DNA from: Actinomycetota bacterium
Lineage (GTDB): Bacteria > Actinomycetota > Thermoleophilia > Solirubrobacterales > 70-9
Direction: 5' to 3'
DNA length: 64,000 nucleotides
Assembly: GCA_005885405.1 (NCBI GenBank)
Contig: VAYN01000005.1
Span: 119,715 to 183,714 of the forward strand
Shown here: positions 31,533 through 38,399 of the stretch, in pieces
Position numbering within the stretch: position 1 is the stretch's first letter
Layout of the letters: the number at the start of each line of letters is the position of its first letter
Position numbers and translations under genes: made by a program
The notes under the pieces: model-generated
Database searches by the model: none
What the model saw: the letters and a program-made list of their open reading frames with translations, nothing else
Told to the model about the DNA's origin: nothing

Positions 31533-32627
31533 TCAGTAGCGGAGGATCGCCGCCACGCCCTCGGCCTCAGCAAGCGCCTCCGCCCGCTCGTCGCGGACAA
31601 CAGTGACGCGAGCGCTGCTGGAAAGCGCGGCGCGAATCAGGGACTCGGCCTCCTCGCCCAGCGAGGAGTCGAAGACGAGGTGGTCGACGCGCCCTTCGGC
31701 CAGCGCCTCTTTCGTCTCCTGCAGGCCGGCAGCGCCACGACTGCCCCCCTTCGCCTCACCCAGCGCCCGCTCGACGACCTCCCGGTCGCGCTCCTCCTCG
31801 AGCCGGTCGACAACGTCGGCGACGACCTCAGTCAGCTGCCCCCGCGGGACAGAGATCAGATCAGTGTCGCCGCCGACCGTGAGCTTGGCGGGGGAGGAGT
31901 TGAAGCCGGCCTCGAAGCTCTCGAGGTCTCGGGCGGGGCCGAAGACGATCGCCTCCGCGAGGCCGTCCCCCTCGAGCCGCTTGGCGACGAGGCCGCCGCA
32001 CTCGGCGAGGAACCGCTGGCGGTTGTGGTCGAGGCGTTCGCCGAACTGATCGTGGCCGGAGGAGCTGACGCCCTGGGCGCGGGCGGGGTTGTTGGTGCTC
32101 TGCGATTTGCGCTCCCGCCAGTCGAGACTGGTGATGCTGAGCTCCCAGTCCTCGAGCTCCTCCAGCGCCCCTTCGGTGCATCGCAAGAGCCGCACCCGCT
32201 CGGAGGAGAGCACCGCGACGGCGCGGCTGGCGCCGCGAGCGCAAAGGTCGAGCAGGGGCGCCACCACCGGCTCGGCTCCGAACTCGGCGCAGGCGCCGGC
32301 GGCCGGGGCGACGCCGGTCCCGAACCAGTGCTCGTTCCCCTCCTTCTCGGAGACTTCGACGAAGCCCGCTTCGCCCCGCGGGGGCGGCCGCAGCTCGCCG
32401 TCTTCAAAGCGTTCAGTCAGGCGCTTCGCCGTCGCCCGCAGCGCGACGCGGCGGTCGTGCTCGACTTCCTTGTATTCCTCGAGGATCGCGTCGAGGGCGT
32501 TGCGCAGCTCGGTCCGCCAGGCGCCGGTGCGGTCGGCGGGGTCGAAGCCGAGGTAGACGGAGAGAACACCGAGCGGCGGGCGCCATTCGCTCAGGGCGCG
32601 GGCGTCCTCCAGGGTCGGTTGGGTCAT
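31533..32627 (-). CDS. baeRF/VLRF1-like release-factor-fold protein
   Basis: The 364-residue protein has the YLGFDPADRTGAWRTELRNAL opening, VAVLSSERVRLLRCTEGALEELEDWEL near residue 140, a SSSGHDQFGERLDHNRQRFLAE loop in the slot of the eRF1 active loop, and a C-terminal DHLVFDSSLG and VVRDERAEALAEAEGVAAILRY (quoted in part), as in bacterial archaeo-eukaryotic release-factor-like (baeRF, family-10-like) proteins. The eRF1 GGQ triplet is absent, as in most baeRFs. They are thought to act on ribosomes or in stress; the exact role is unproven. A sigma-B-type promoter lies upstream. Confidence 0.75.
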   Translation of the reverse strand: MTQPTLEDARALSEWRPPLGVLSVYLGFDPADRTGAWRTELRNALDAILEEYKEVEHDRRVALRATAKRLTERFEDGELRPPPRGEAGFVEVSEKEGNEHWFGTGVAPAAGACAEFGAEPVVAPLLDLCARGASRAVAVLSSERVRLLRCTEGALEELEDWELSITSLDWRERKSQSTNNPARAQGVSSSGHDQFGERLDHNRQRFLAECGGLVAKRLEGDGLAEAIVFGPARDLESFEAGFNSSPAKLTVGGDTDLISVPRGQLTEVVADVVDRLEEERDREVVERALGEAKGGSRGAAGLQETKEALAEGRVDHLVFDSSLGEEAESLIRAALSSSARVTVVRDERAEALAEAEGVAAILRY

Positions 32628-32660
32628 CGACTGGCCTCCTCCTTGTCGGGTTCGCTCCGG

Positions 32661-32687
32661 CTACCCCGTAGGCACATCCGGAGAAAC
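32661..32687 (-). promoter_or_regulatory. Sigma-B-type promoter for the baeRF-like gene, overlapping a plus-strand element
   Basis: On the minus strand GTTTCT (32687-32682) and GGGTAG (32666-32661) are separated by 15 bp. On the plus strand GGGTAG at 32688-32693 begins exactly where the minus-strand -35 ends and points to the small proline-rich gene, though its own -35 is poor. Confidence 0.52.
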
Positions 32688-32702
32688 GGGTAGAGCGAGG
32701 GC

Positions 32703-32879
32703 ATGAAGATCATTCTCGACCCACCGAAGCTGGAGACGCCGGCCCCGGGCCCACCCCAACCGGACCCGGAACCCCCAACCCCCTCGCCCGAGCCGGGACC
32801 ACCCGGACCGCCGGGCCCGCCGCTGCCGGAGCCGACGCCACCGACCCCGCAGCCGCAGCCGCCGGCGCCTCAGATCTGA
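32703..32879 (+). CDS. 58-residue proline-rich small protein
   Basis: An ATG at 32703 opens a 58-residue frame beginning MKIILDPPKLETPAPGPP and ending PAPQI, of which nearly half is proline with Glu, Gly and Thr between. It ends at TGA 32877-32879, one base before the stop of the convergent AHSA1 gene. A purine-rich GAGGG precedes the ATG, and a GGGTAG element sits 9 bp upstream. The absence of stops alone is weak evidence in GC-rich DNA, but the start context, the ordered N-terminus and the exact fit between neighbours support a real gene. It could be an extended linker-like or wall-associated peptide. Confidence 0.5.
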   Translation: MKIILDPPKLETPAPGPPQPDPEPPTPSPEPGPPGPPGPPLPEPTPPTPQPQPPAPQI

Positions 32880-32880
32880 C

Positions 32881-33378
32881 CTAACCGGCGGCGCCGGAGT
32901 AGCGCAGCGACCCCGGCGTGTCGAGGTCCTCGCCGGTCTCCAGCAGCGTCTTCAAGCCGGAGAGGATCATCGGCCAGCCGCCGTAGAGTTCGTTGTTGGC
33001 ACTCTCGGCGAGCTGGTCGTGGGTCACGCGCAGGCGGCAGGAGGTGCCGACCGGCTCGATCTCCCAGGTCACCCGTGAGGCCCCCTCCCGCTGCACGTCC
33101 TCGCTCCAGAGCGCGGTGAAGCTCTGCACCAGCCGCCGCGGCGGGTCGACCTCAAGGTTCTCGCCGCTGGCGATGTCCACCACTCCGGGAACCGCCGACT
33201 TGTACTCCGAACCCTCGGTCCACTCGGAGACGGTTCCAACCCCGAAGCTGTAGCGCTTGCGCATCTCCTCGCTGGTGATCGCCTCCCAGAGGCGCTCCGG
33301 CGTCGTCTTGATGTAGATCTCGAACACGGTCATGCTGCCGCGCCCGCCCACCACCGTGTAGGCCTGCTCGTCGTTCAT
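32881..33378 (-). CDS. SRPBCC/AHSA1-type START-like protein
   Basis: The 165-residue protein has the AHSA1 opening FEIYIKTTPERLWEAITSEE, the GVGTVSEWTEGSEYKS strand pair, and the RLVQSFTALW and SRVTWEIEPVGTSCRLRVTHD blocks. These START-like barrels bind hydrophobic ligands. The ATG at 33378 overlaps the stop of the ArsR gene (ATGA), the usual pairing of ArsR regulators with AHSA1 proteins. The paired gene is probably under control of that repressor. Confidence 0.88.
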   Translation of the reverse strand: MNDEQAYTVVGGRGSMTVFEIYIKTTPERLWEAITSEEMRKRYSFGVGTVSEWTEGSEYKSAVPGVVDIASGENLEVDPPRRLVQSFTALWSEDVQREGASRVTWEIEPVGTSCRLRVTHDQLAESANNELYGGWPMILSGLKTLLETGEDLDTPGSLRYSGAAG

Positions 33379-33695
33379 CGTTCCTTCTCCTCGTTCTCGA
33401 TATCTCTTTTCAGCTCCGTCAGGGCCGAGGCCCATGGCGCCGCGTACTTGCTGACCCAGCGGTCGTGGATCAGCCGGATCGGGACCGGGTTGAGGAAGTG
33501 CAGCTTCTCGCGGCCGCGCTTCCGAGTCGTTACCAGCCCCGCCTCCTCGAGCACCTTCAGGTGCTTCATGACGCCGAAGCGGGTCATCGGCAACCGCTCC
33601 TCCAAGGCGCTCAGCGTCTGCCCGTCTTGCTCGAAAAGCTGATCGAGCAGCTCGCGGCGGGTCGGATCAGCCAGCGCCTTGAAGACCTCGTCCAT
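33375..33695 (-). CDS. ArsR-family transcriptional regulator
   Basis: This 106-residue winged-helix protein begins MDEVFKALADPTRRELLDQL and has the recognition helix region ERLPMTRFGVMKHLKVLEEA followed by the wing TTRKRGREKLHFLNP. The cysteine metal-binding motifs of arsenic or cadmium sensors are absent, so it belongs to the non-metal group that controls AHSA1-like genes. The promoter with an internal palindrome directly upstream indicates autoregulation. The -10 element places the transcript start at the A of the ATG or one base before, so the mRNA should be leaderless. Confidence 0.92.
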   Translation of the reverse strand: MDEVFKALADPTRRELLDQLFEQDGQTLSALEERLPMTRFGVMKHLKVLEEAGLVTTRKRGREKLHFLNPVPIRLIHDRWVSKYAAPWASALTELKRDIENEEKER

Positions 33696-33702
33696 AGCCG
33701 GG

Positions 33703-33732
33703 ATGATAGGTGACTAAATGGTCACATGTCAA
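33703..33732 (-). promoter_or_regulatory. Housekeeping-type promoter with ArsR operator in the spacer
   Basis: On the minus strand TTGACA (33732-33727), an 18-bp spacer and TATCAT (33708-33703) form a good primary-sigma promoter. The spacer holds the inverted repeat GTGAC-N6-GTCAC (33710-33725). The start falls at about 33696, next to the ATG at 33695. Confidence 0.62.
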
Positions 33733-33779
33733 GACGGGTGACAAGTACCGCAAATACAGATGATCTACGCGTACCTAAG

Positions 33780-33808
33780 TTGACACGCCCATATCTTCAC
33801 TCTAAGTT
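33780..33808 (+). promoter_or_regulatory. Housekeeping-type promoter for the exported His-rich protein
   Basis: TTGACA (33780-33785) and TAAGTT (33803-33808) are separated by 17 bp. The start would be near 33815, giving a 65-nt leader that contains the hairpin at 33837-33851 and an AAGGGGGA ribosome binding site. Confidence 0.55.
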
Positions 33809-33836
33809 CCTTGAACGTTTAAGAGGGCTGTCGCAA

Positions 33837-33851
33837 GGGAGGCGCCCTCCC
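33837..33851 (+). other. Short GC hairpin in the 5' leader
   Basis: GGGAGG and CCTCCC pair around a CGC loop, 13 bases before the ribosome binding site of the exported protein. It could influence translation or mRNA stability. No T-run follows, so it is not a terminator. Confidence 0.35.
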
Positions 33852-33879
33852 GTCTATCTCTCAAAGGGGGAGAAATTTG

Positions 33880-34836
33880 ATGCAAGCGATCAAACGCTTG
33901 ACCATGCTCGTCTGCGCGCTCGCGCTGTTCGCCGTCCCGGCGACCGCGAACGCGACGATCACGACGAAAACGATCGACTACGGCCCGTACACGATCCCGG
34001 CCGGCAATGGGGACCCGCACGACCACGAAAACGCGGGGATGATCCAGAACGAAATCGTCAGCAACATCGCCAAGCCGTGCACCGGCTGCACGATCATCGG
34101 CGTCACGCCCGATCTCGTCTACACCGACGGGACCAAAGCGACGATCAGCCAGGGTCCGATGCTCCACCACGCGATGTTCGCCGCCCAGTCCAGCGGCAAG
34201 GCCGACGTCACCTGCGCCGGCAAAGGCCCGGGCCTGCTCGGTGAACGCTTCTTCGCCTCCGGCGACGAGCGCACTCCGGTCGACCTCACCTCCCTGCCCT
34301 ACGGCTACAAGGTCAACAGCACCGAGACCTGGAACATGGTCTTCGACCTGATGAACTGGGCGACGACCAGCAAAACGGTGAAAATCCGGATGACTTGGAA
34401 GTACGCGACCGGCACCGACGCGACCAGCCGCGCCGCGCTGAAACCGGTCTGGCTCGATGCCAACCAGTGCTCGCTGAACTCCTACATCGAAGTCCCGATC
34501 GGGCTCAGCGACACCCATTACGACTGGAAAGCGAGCATCGGCGGCAAACTAATCGCCGCTGCCGGCCACATCCACGACCACGGCGTCAACATCGAAGTCA
34601 CCAACGAGAGCACCGGCGGCACCGTGCTCTGTAACTCGGTGGCGACCTACGGCGGGGCCGGCTACGAAACGCCGGACGGCCGTAAACACGTCTCCGGGAT
34701 GAACGTCTGCACCGGCAACCCGATCTCGACGATCAGCAAAGGACAGACGATCCGCCTGCACGGCATCTACAACGTGCCAGAAGGGCACCACCTGATCGAC
34801 GACGCGATGGCGATCTCGATCATGTACCTCGGCTAG
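33880..34836 (+). CDS. Exported protein with PHM/DBM-like copper-ligand order
   Basis: The ATG at 33880 (AAGGGGGA upstream) gives a 318-residue protein with a signal peptide (MQAIKRLTMLVCALALFAVP, cleaved near ANA-T at about residue 26). Histidines and a methionine occur in the order HH (96-97), H203, HxHxH (220-224) and M310/M315. This mirrors the order of copper ligands in type-II ascorbate-dependent monooxygenases such as PHM (HH, H, HxH, M). Overall length and beta-rich composition also fit two jelly-roll domains. Sequence identity to known enzymes could not be checked, so the enzyme role is inferred. A CsoR-type operator lies 19 bp downstream. Confidence 0.68.
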   Translation: MQAIKRLTMLVCALALFAVPATANATITTKTIDYGPYTIPAGNGDPHDHENAGMIQNEIVSNIAKPCTGCTIIGVTPDLVYTDGTKATISQGPMLHHAMFAAQSSGKADVTCAGKGPGLLGERFFASGDERTPVDLTSLPYGYKVNSTETWNMVFDLMNWATTSKTVKIRMTWKYATGTDATSRAALKPVWLDANQCSLNSYIEVPIGLSDTHYDWKASIGGKLIAAAGHIHDHGVNIEVTNESTGGTVLCNSVATYGGAGYETPDGRKHVSGMNVCTGNPISTISKGQTIRLHGIYNVPEGHHLIDDAMAISIMYLG

Positions 34837-34854
34837 CTCAGCGAGCCTCAGCTG

Positions 34855-34887
34855 GAGGCACTATACCCCCTTGGGGTATAGTGCCTC
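34855..34887 (+). promoter_or_regulatory. CsoR-family-type operator palindrome over the DUF4396 promoter
   Basis: Arms 34855-34869 and 34873-34887 are perfect 15-bp inverted repeats around a 3-nt centre. The core ATACCCC...GGGGTAT is the G/C-tract-flanked-by-AT pattern bound by CsoR/RcnR/CstR-type repressors. TATAGT at 34877-34882 forms a -10 element inside the right arm, so repressor binding would cover the promoter. Transcription would start at 34889, the A of the ATG. Confidence 0.68.
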
Positions 34888-34888
34888 T

Positions 34889-35344
34889 ATGCATTCAGAG
34901 CAGAACCTCAACGCGCTCGCTTTCTCCGCCACCGTCCACTGCCTCACCGGCTGCGCGATCGGCGAGATCACCGGGCTGGCGATCGGCACCGCACTTGGTT
35001 TTTCCAACCTCGGCACGATCGTGCTCGCCGTCGTCCTCGCCTTCTTCTTCGGCTACGGACTGACGAGCCTGCCGCTGCTGCGCTCGGGGATGGCGCTCGG
35101 CGCCGTCGTCCCGATCGCCTTCGCCTCCGACACCCTCAGCATCGCGACGATGGAGATCGTCGACAACCTGATCATCCTCGCCGTCCCGGGGGCGATGGAC
35201 GCGGGCCTCGACAGCCTCCTCTTCTGGGGCAGCCTCGCGGGGGCGCTCCTGATCGCCGGTGCGGTGGCGCTACCGGTGAATCGCTGGTTAATCGCCCGTG
35301 GCCGCGGTCACGCCGTCGTCCACCAGACTGGCGTCCACGGCTAG
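34889..35344 (+). CDS. DUF4396 integral membrane protein
   Basis: The 151-residue protein begins MHSEQNLNALAFSATVHCLTGCAIGE and has about four transmembrane segments (residues 10-38, 40-60, 66-90 and 105-130). The HCLTGC motif in the first segment and the acidic GEITG and DTLSIATMEIVDN residues within the membrane fit DUF4396, a small family whose members tend to occur with metal-handling genes. The CsoR-type operator directly upstream suggests copper or persulfide-responsive expression. The -10 element predicts a leaderless mRNA, and no Shine-Dalgarno exists. The C-terminus overlaps the PhzF gene by 4 bp. Confidence 0.82.
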   Translation: MHSEQNLNALAFSATVHCLTGCAIGEITGLAIGTALGFSNLGTIVLAVVLAFFFGYGLTSLPLLRSGMALGAVVPIAFASDTLSIATMEIVDNLIILAVPGAMDAGLDSLLFWGSLAGALLIAGAVALPVNRWLIARGRGHAVVHQTGVHG

Positions 35345-36192
35345 ATCCAGACCTCGCCGGCGACGACGGTTTCGGTGCGGCCGCCGATCCAGATCTCGCC
35401 GTCGTCCTCGCTGACGTGGATCCGGCCTTCGCGGTCGATCGCGGTGCCCTGGTGGGCGAGGTAGGGAGCGGTGAGCCGGCCGTCGGCGAGAAGCCACTGG
35501 GCGACAGAGGCGTTGAGGCTGCCGGTCACAGGGTCCTCTGCGGCCATCCCGTTTACAGGGGCCCAGGCGCGCAGCTCGATCGCCGGTTCAGAGCCGGACG
35601 GGTAGAGGGCGACAGCGCCGAGGTCGAAGTCAAGCGGCCCCGGCCGCAGCTCCAGCAGCCGGTTCGGGCTCTCGAGCAGGGCGGTGATCCAGCCCGGCCC
35701 ATTGTCGACCCACTCCACCGCGAGCAGCTCGCCGAGCTCGACCTGCAGCGCCTCGGCGACCTTGGCGCGGTCCTCGTCCGAGGCCGGACCTGAGCGCACC
35801 ATCGTCGGCGCCGCGAAGGCGAACGCACTTGTCCCCGGTATGCGGGGAGAAGTGCGTTCGGCTTCTCGGCGGATGCGGACCAGGCCGGCGTCGCACTCCT
35901 GGACGATCTCCTCGCCCGCCTCTCCCCCGGCCTCGAGCCAGGCGTGGCAGGTCCCGAGGGTGGGATGGCCGGCGAACGGCAGCTCCAGCACCGGGGTGAA
36001 GATGCGGACCCGATAGGCGGCCTCCGGCCGCCTCGGCGGCAGCACGAAGGTCGTCTCAGCGAGATTGGTCCAGCGCGCGAAGCGCTGCATCTCCTCGTCC
36101 GTCATCCCCTCCGCCCCGAGCACCACCGCGACCGGGTTCCCCGAGCAGGGGCGGCCGCCGAAGACGTCGACCTGGGCGAAGCGGCGGCTCAC
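35341..36192 (-). CDS. PhzF-family isomerase-like protein
   Basis: The 283-residue protein (GTG start) has the PhzF landmarks: FAQVDVFGGRPCSGNPVAVVL at the N-terminus, NLAETTFVLPP with the conserved Glu that acts as acid/base in PhzF, RIFTPVLELPFAGHPTLGT, and the C-terminal half AAEDPVTGSLNASVAQWL. These are diaminopimelate-epimerase-like two-domain proteins. Phenazine genes are absent nearby, so it is a member of the widespread family rather than a phenazine enzyme. It is convergent with the DUF4396 gene. Confidence 0.92.
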   Translation of the reverse strand: MSRRFAQVDVFGGRPCSGNPVAVVLGAEGMTDEEMQRFARWTNLAETTFVLPPRRPEAAYRVRIFTPVLELPFAGHPTLGTCHAWLEAGGEAGEEIVQECDAGLVRIRREAERTSPRIPGTSAFAFAAPTMVRSGPASDEDRAKVAEALQVELGELLAVEWVDNGPGWITALLESPNRLLELRPGPLDFDLGAVALYPSGSEPAIELRAWAPVNGMAAEDPVTGSLNASVAQWLLADGRLTAPYLAHQGTAIDREGRIHVSEDDGEIWIGGRTETVVAGEVWI

Positions 36193-36244
36193 ATGGGCAG
36201 TTTCTCAGGCCGCGGCTGCTTTGCCTGCACCCCCGGATCGGAAT

Positions 36245-36269
36245 GTTTGGCTAATCGCCTCCCGGGAAC
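36245..36269 (+). promoter_or_regulatory. Weak sigma-B-like promoter for the SRPBCC gene
   Basis: GTTTGG (36245-36250) and GGGAAC (36264-36269) are separated by 13 bp; the -10 has one key mismatch. The start near 36276 would give a 55-nt leader with a good AAGGAGGG site. Confidence 0.32.
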
Positions 36270-36330
36270 TCGGAGCGTGGGTGAAACGCGACGGCGAGGG
36301 TCAGGGCTTCGCCGCTAAGGAGGGAACCAA

Positions 36331-37194
36331 ATGCCCGATGTGAGCGACATCACCAGCACCGCGGTTCAGCTTGCGCGCCGAAAAGGCAAGTCGCCGGCGG
36401 CACCGCTGAAGGACCCGAAGAAGATGGCGGCGGCAGGAGCGGGGCTGATGGCCCTCCCGTTTGCGGCGGAGGGGCTCGCGAAACTGGTCGGCGGCTCCCC
36501 CGGGGATAAGGCAGCCGACCTCGGCAAGAAGGCCAAAGGCAAGGTCGCCGAAGGGGCGAAGGAAGCGGTCGGCGAAGTCGCCGACGAAAAGCTCCCTTCA
36601 AAGCTGTCGGGGCTCGGCGGCCTCTTCCACAAAAACGGGTCGGACGACGAAGAGGAAGCGACGGAGGCGCACGGCAGCGGTCGGCGGATGCCGATCCAGC
36701 AGTCGATCGATGTCGCGGTCCCGATCGAAGAGGCCTACGACCAGTGGACCCGGTTCGAAGACTGGCCCGAGTTCATGCACCGGGTCGACAGCGTTCAGCA
36801 GACCGATGACTCCACCGTCCACTTCTCGACCAAGGTCTGGGGGATCACGAAGGAGTTCGAGGCTGAAATCGTCGAGCAGCGACCAGACGAGCGGATCGAA
36901 TGGCACTCAGAGGAGGGGCTGATGCACAGCGGCGTCGTCACCTTCCACCAGCTGGCGCCGCGGCTGACCCGGATCGAGGTCACCCTCGACGTCAAGCCCG
37001 ACTCGCTGCTGGAGAAAGCGGGACGCGGCATGCGCTTCACCAAGCGCGCCGTCCGCGGCGACCTGCACCGCTTCAAGGCCTACGTCGAGATGGAGGAGCA
37101 CAGCGACAAAGGCTGGCGCGGGACGATCGAGGACGGCGACGTCAAGCGCAAGACCCAGCGCAAACCCGCCAAAAAAACGAAATCGAAGCGCTGA
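36331..37194 (+). CDS. SRPBCC (polyketide-cyclase/dehydrase-like) protein with Ala/Lys-rich N-terminus
   Basis: Residues 1-110 are low-complexity, Ala/Lys/Gly-rich, with a hydrophobic patch (AAAGAGLMALPFAAEGLAKL) and CsbD-like GKKAKGKVAEGAKEAVGE. Residues 118-265 form a START-like barrel (QQSIDVAVPIEEAYDQWTRF, EDWPEFMHRVDSVQ, ERIEWHSEEG and RLTRIEVTLDV). The C-terminus is again basic. Such SRPBCC proteins occur widely in actinobacteria with no known ligand. A strong Shine-Dalgarno (AAGGAGGG) precedes the ATG. The basic tails suggest association with membrane or DNA. Confidence 0.85.
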   Translation: MPDVSDITSTAVQLARRKGKSPAAPLKDPKKMAAAGAGLMALPFAAEGLAKLVGGSPGDKAADLGKKAKGKVAEGAKEAVGEVADEKLPSKLSGLGGLFHKNGSDDEEEATEAHGSGRRMPIQQSIDVAVPIEEAYDQWTRFEDWPEFMHRVDSVQQTDDSTVHFSTKVWGITKEFEAEIVEQRPDERIEWHSEEGLMHSGVVTFHQLAPRLTRIEVTLDVKPDSLLEKAGRGMRFTKRAVRGDLHRFKAYVEMEEHSDKGWRGTIEDGDVKRKTQRKPAKKTKSKR

Positions 37195-37195
37195 G

Positions 37196-37522
37196 CTATT
37201 CGGCGACGTCCAGCTCGAGCGCGTGGATCTGGCTTTGACCGTATGAGCCCGTCTGCACCGGCCCGGCGGCGCTGATCAGGTCACCGGGACCGGGCAGCGG
37301 CTGCGGGCGCAGGCCGGCGCGGACATCGATTGCCGTCAAGCCCGGGAGCGTGATCCCCTGCGGGTCGCGGATGACGAAATGCGCGTCGCCGTCCCCATCG
37401 GGATCGACCCGCTCGACGTAGACGATCCGCCCCACGGCTTCCCGGCAGGCGGGATGGCCGGGTGGGCAGTGGGAAGGTGCCACCATCATGCGCTCGCGCA
37501 TCTGTGGCACTTCTCGCTGCAT
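37196..37522 (-). CDS. Small protein of unknown function (start uncertain)
   Basis: The ATG at 37522 has a perfect AGGAGG 8 nt upstream and gives 108 residues (MQREVPQMRERMMVAPSHCP onward) with a beta-rich core (GRIVYVERVDPDGDGDAHFV, IRDPQGITLPGLTAIDVRAG) and proline-rich loops. An in-frame GTG at 37615 would add a lipoprotein-like leader (VATAAVTGLGVALSLGCG), but that start lies inside the stem of the preceding hairpin and has no ribosome binding site, and the -3 residue of the lipobox is unusual. If exported, the longer form is right. No family is recognised. Confidence 0.55.
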   Translation of the reverse strand: MQREVPQMRERMMVAPSHCPPGHPACREAVGRIVYVERVDPDGDGDAHFVIRDPQGITLPGLTAIDVRAGLRPQPLPGPGDLISAAGPVQTGSYGQSQIHALELDVAE

Positions 37523-37609
37523 GAACCCATCCTCCTGGCGGGTTCCGCACCCAAGGGAGAGAGCCACGCCGAGGCCGGTGACCGCTGCGGTAGCTACTCC
37601 CCTGTTGAT

Positions 37610-37643
37610 TGGCACCTGGTGAGCATATGCCCACCAGGTGCCA
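37610..37643 (-). terminator. Terminator-like hairpin after the collagen-like gene
   Basis: Arms TGGCACCTGGTG (37610-37621) and CACCAGGTGCCA (37632-37643) are perfect 12-bp inverted repeats around a 10-nt loop, 8 nt after the collagen-like gene stop on the minus strand. No T-run follows, so it is an atypical or factor-assisted terminator. Confidence 0.5.
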
Positions 37644-37651
37644 TCAAGCGC

Positions 37652-38317
37652 TTAGCTGGTCGGAGCCGTAACTGCCCAGCTGCCTCTACCCCAACTAAAG
37701 GTCGATCCAGAGGCGGTGTTGAATTCGAGGTTCAGACCAACACCGAAGTTCAACGTTTCGCCAATTTCTGGAAACGACTTTTCGGTGTTCTGCAATTCCT
37801 GACCGTAAACACAAATATTGCCAGGCAGTGCTTTCGGATCTTCTGCGCTGCCAGGGCATTCGGTGGTCGCGCTTTCACCCGGTCCGATCCAGGTGAATCC
37901 GTATGACCCCACGTTTTCGAGCCGCAGCGGCCAACTGATAGTGGTCCAGTATTTCCCTTCCGAGTGGTTGGTGAAAGACCAGAGGCCAACCTCGGTTTTG
38001 CCAGCAGGCAATGAGGTTTCAGTCGGACCTGCCGGCCCGGGTGGTCCGGGTGGACCCGGTTCGCCATCCACGCCGTCGGCGCCTGCCTTGCCAGCTGGCC
38101 CTTCCGGCCCGGTCGGCCCCGCGGGGCCGGGAGGCCCGACTTCACCTTTTAGCCCTTGGGCACCTGCGAACTTCTTGGCGATTTTCTTGACTTCTTTTTT
38201 CTCCTTAGCGTTCAGCCCCGCAACCGCGAAGGCCGTACCACCAAGAGCAGCGATCAAAGCAACCACGGCAATAATGAAACCAGCCGTGCCCAGCTTCGAG
38301 TGAATTCGAGACAACAT
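37652..38317 (-). CDS. Secreted/anchored collagen-like protein
   Basis: The 221-residue protein begins with a membrane-spanning signal ([20 protein letters not shown], residues 8-32), a short basic helix ([16 protein letters not shown]), and about 15 Gly-X-Y triplets (residues 55-98, for example [16 protein letters not shown]) that should form a collagen triple helix. The C-terminal 120 residues are a beta-rich domain with two cysteines (TECPGS and NICVYG). Proteins of this layout are common surface proteins in Solirubrobacterales. A role in adhesion or wall structure is inferred. A housekeeping-type promoter lies upstream and a hairpin downstream. Confidence 0.82.
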   Translation of the reverse strand: MLSRIHSKLGTAGFIIAVVALIAALGGTAFAVAGLNAKEKKEVKKIAKKFAGAQGLKGEVGPPGPAGPTGPEGPAGKAGADGVDGEPGPPGPPGPAGPTETSLPAGKTEVGLWSFTNHSEGKYWTTISWPLRLENVGSYGFTWIGPGESATTECPGSAEDPKALPGNICVYGQELQNTEKSFPEIGETLNFGVGLNLEFNTASGSTFSWGRGSWAVTAPTS

Positions 38318-38344
38318 TAACCCTCCCCTGTAATTAACCAGTCC

Positions 38345-38373
38345 AACTTACGGATGAAAATTTGCCGGATCAA
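38345..38373 (-). promoter_or_regulatory. Housekeeping-type promoter for the collagen-like gene
   Basis: On the minus strand TTGATC (38373-38368) and TAAGTT (38350-38345) are separated by 17 bp. The -10 hexamer is the same as in the promoter at 33803-33808. The start near 38338 gives a short leader containing AGGGGAGGG. Confidence 0.42.
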
Positions 38374-38399
38374 GATGCCGCGAGTGACAACTCGCGCGA

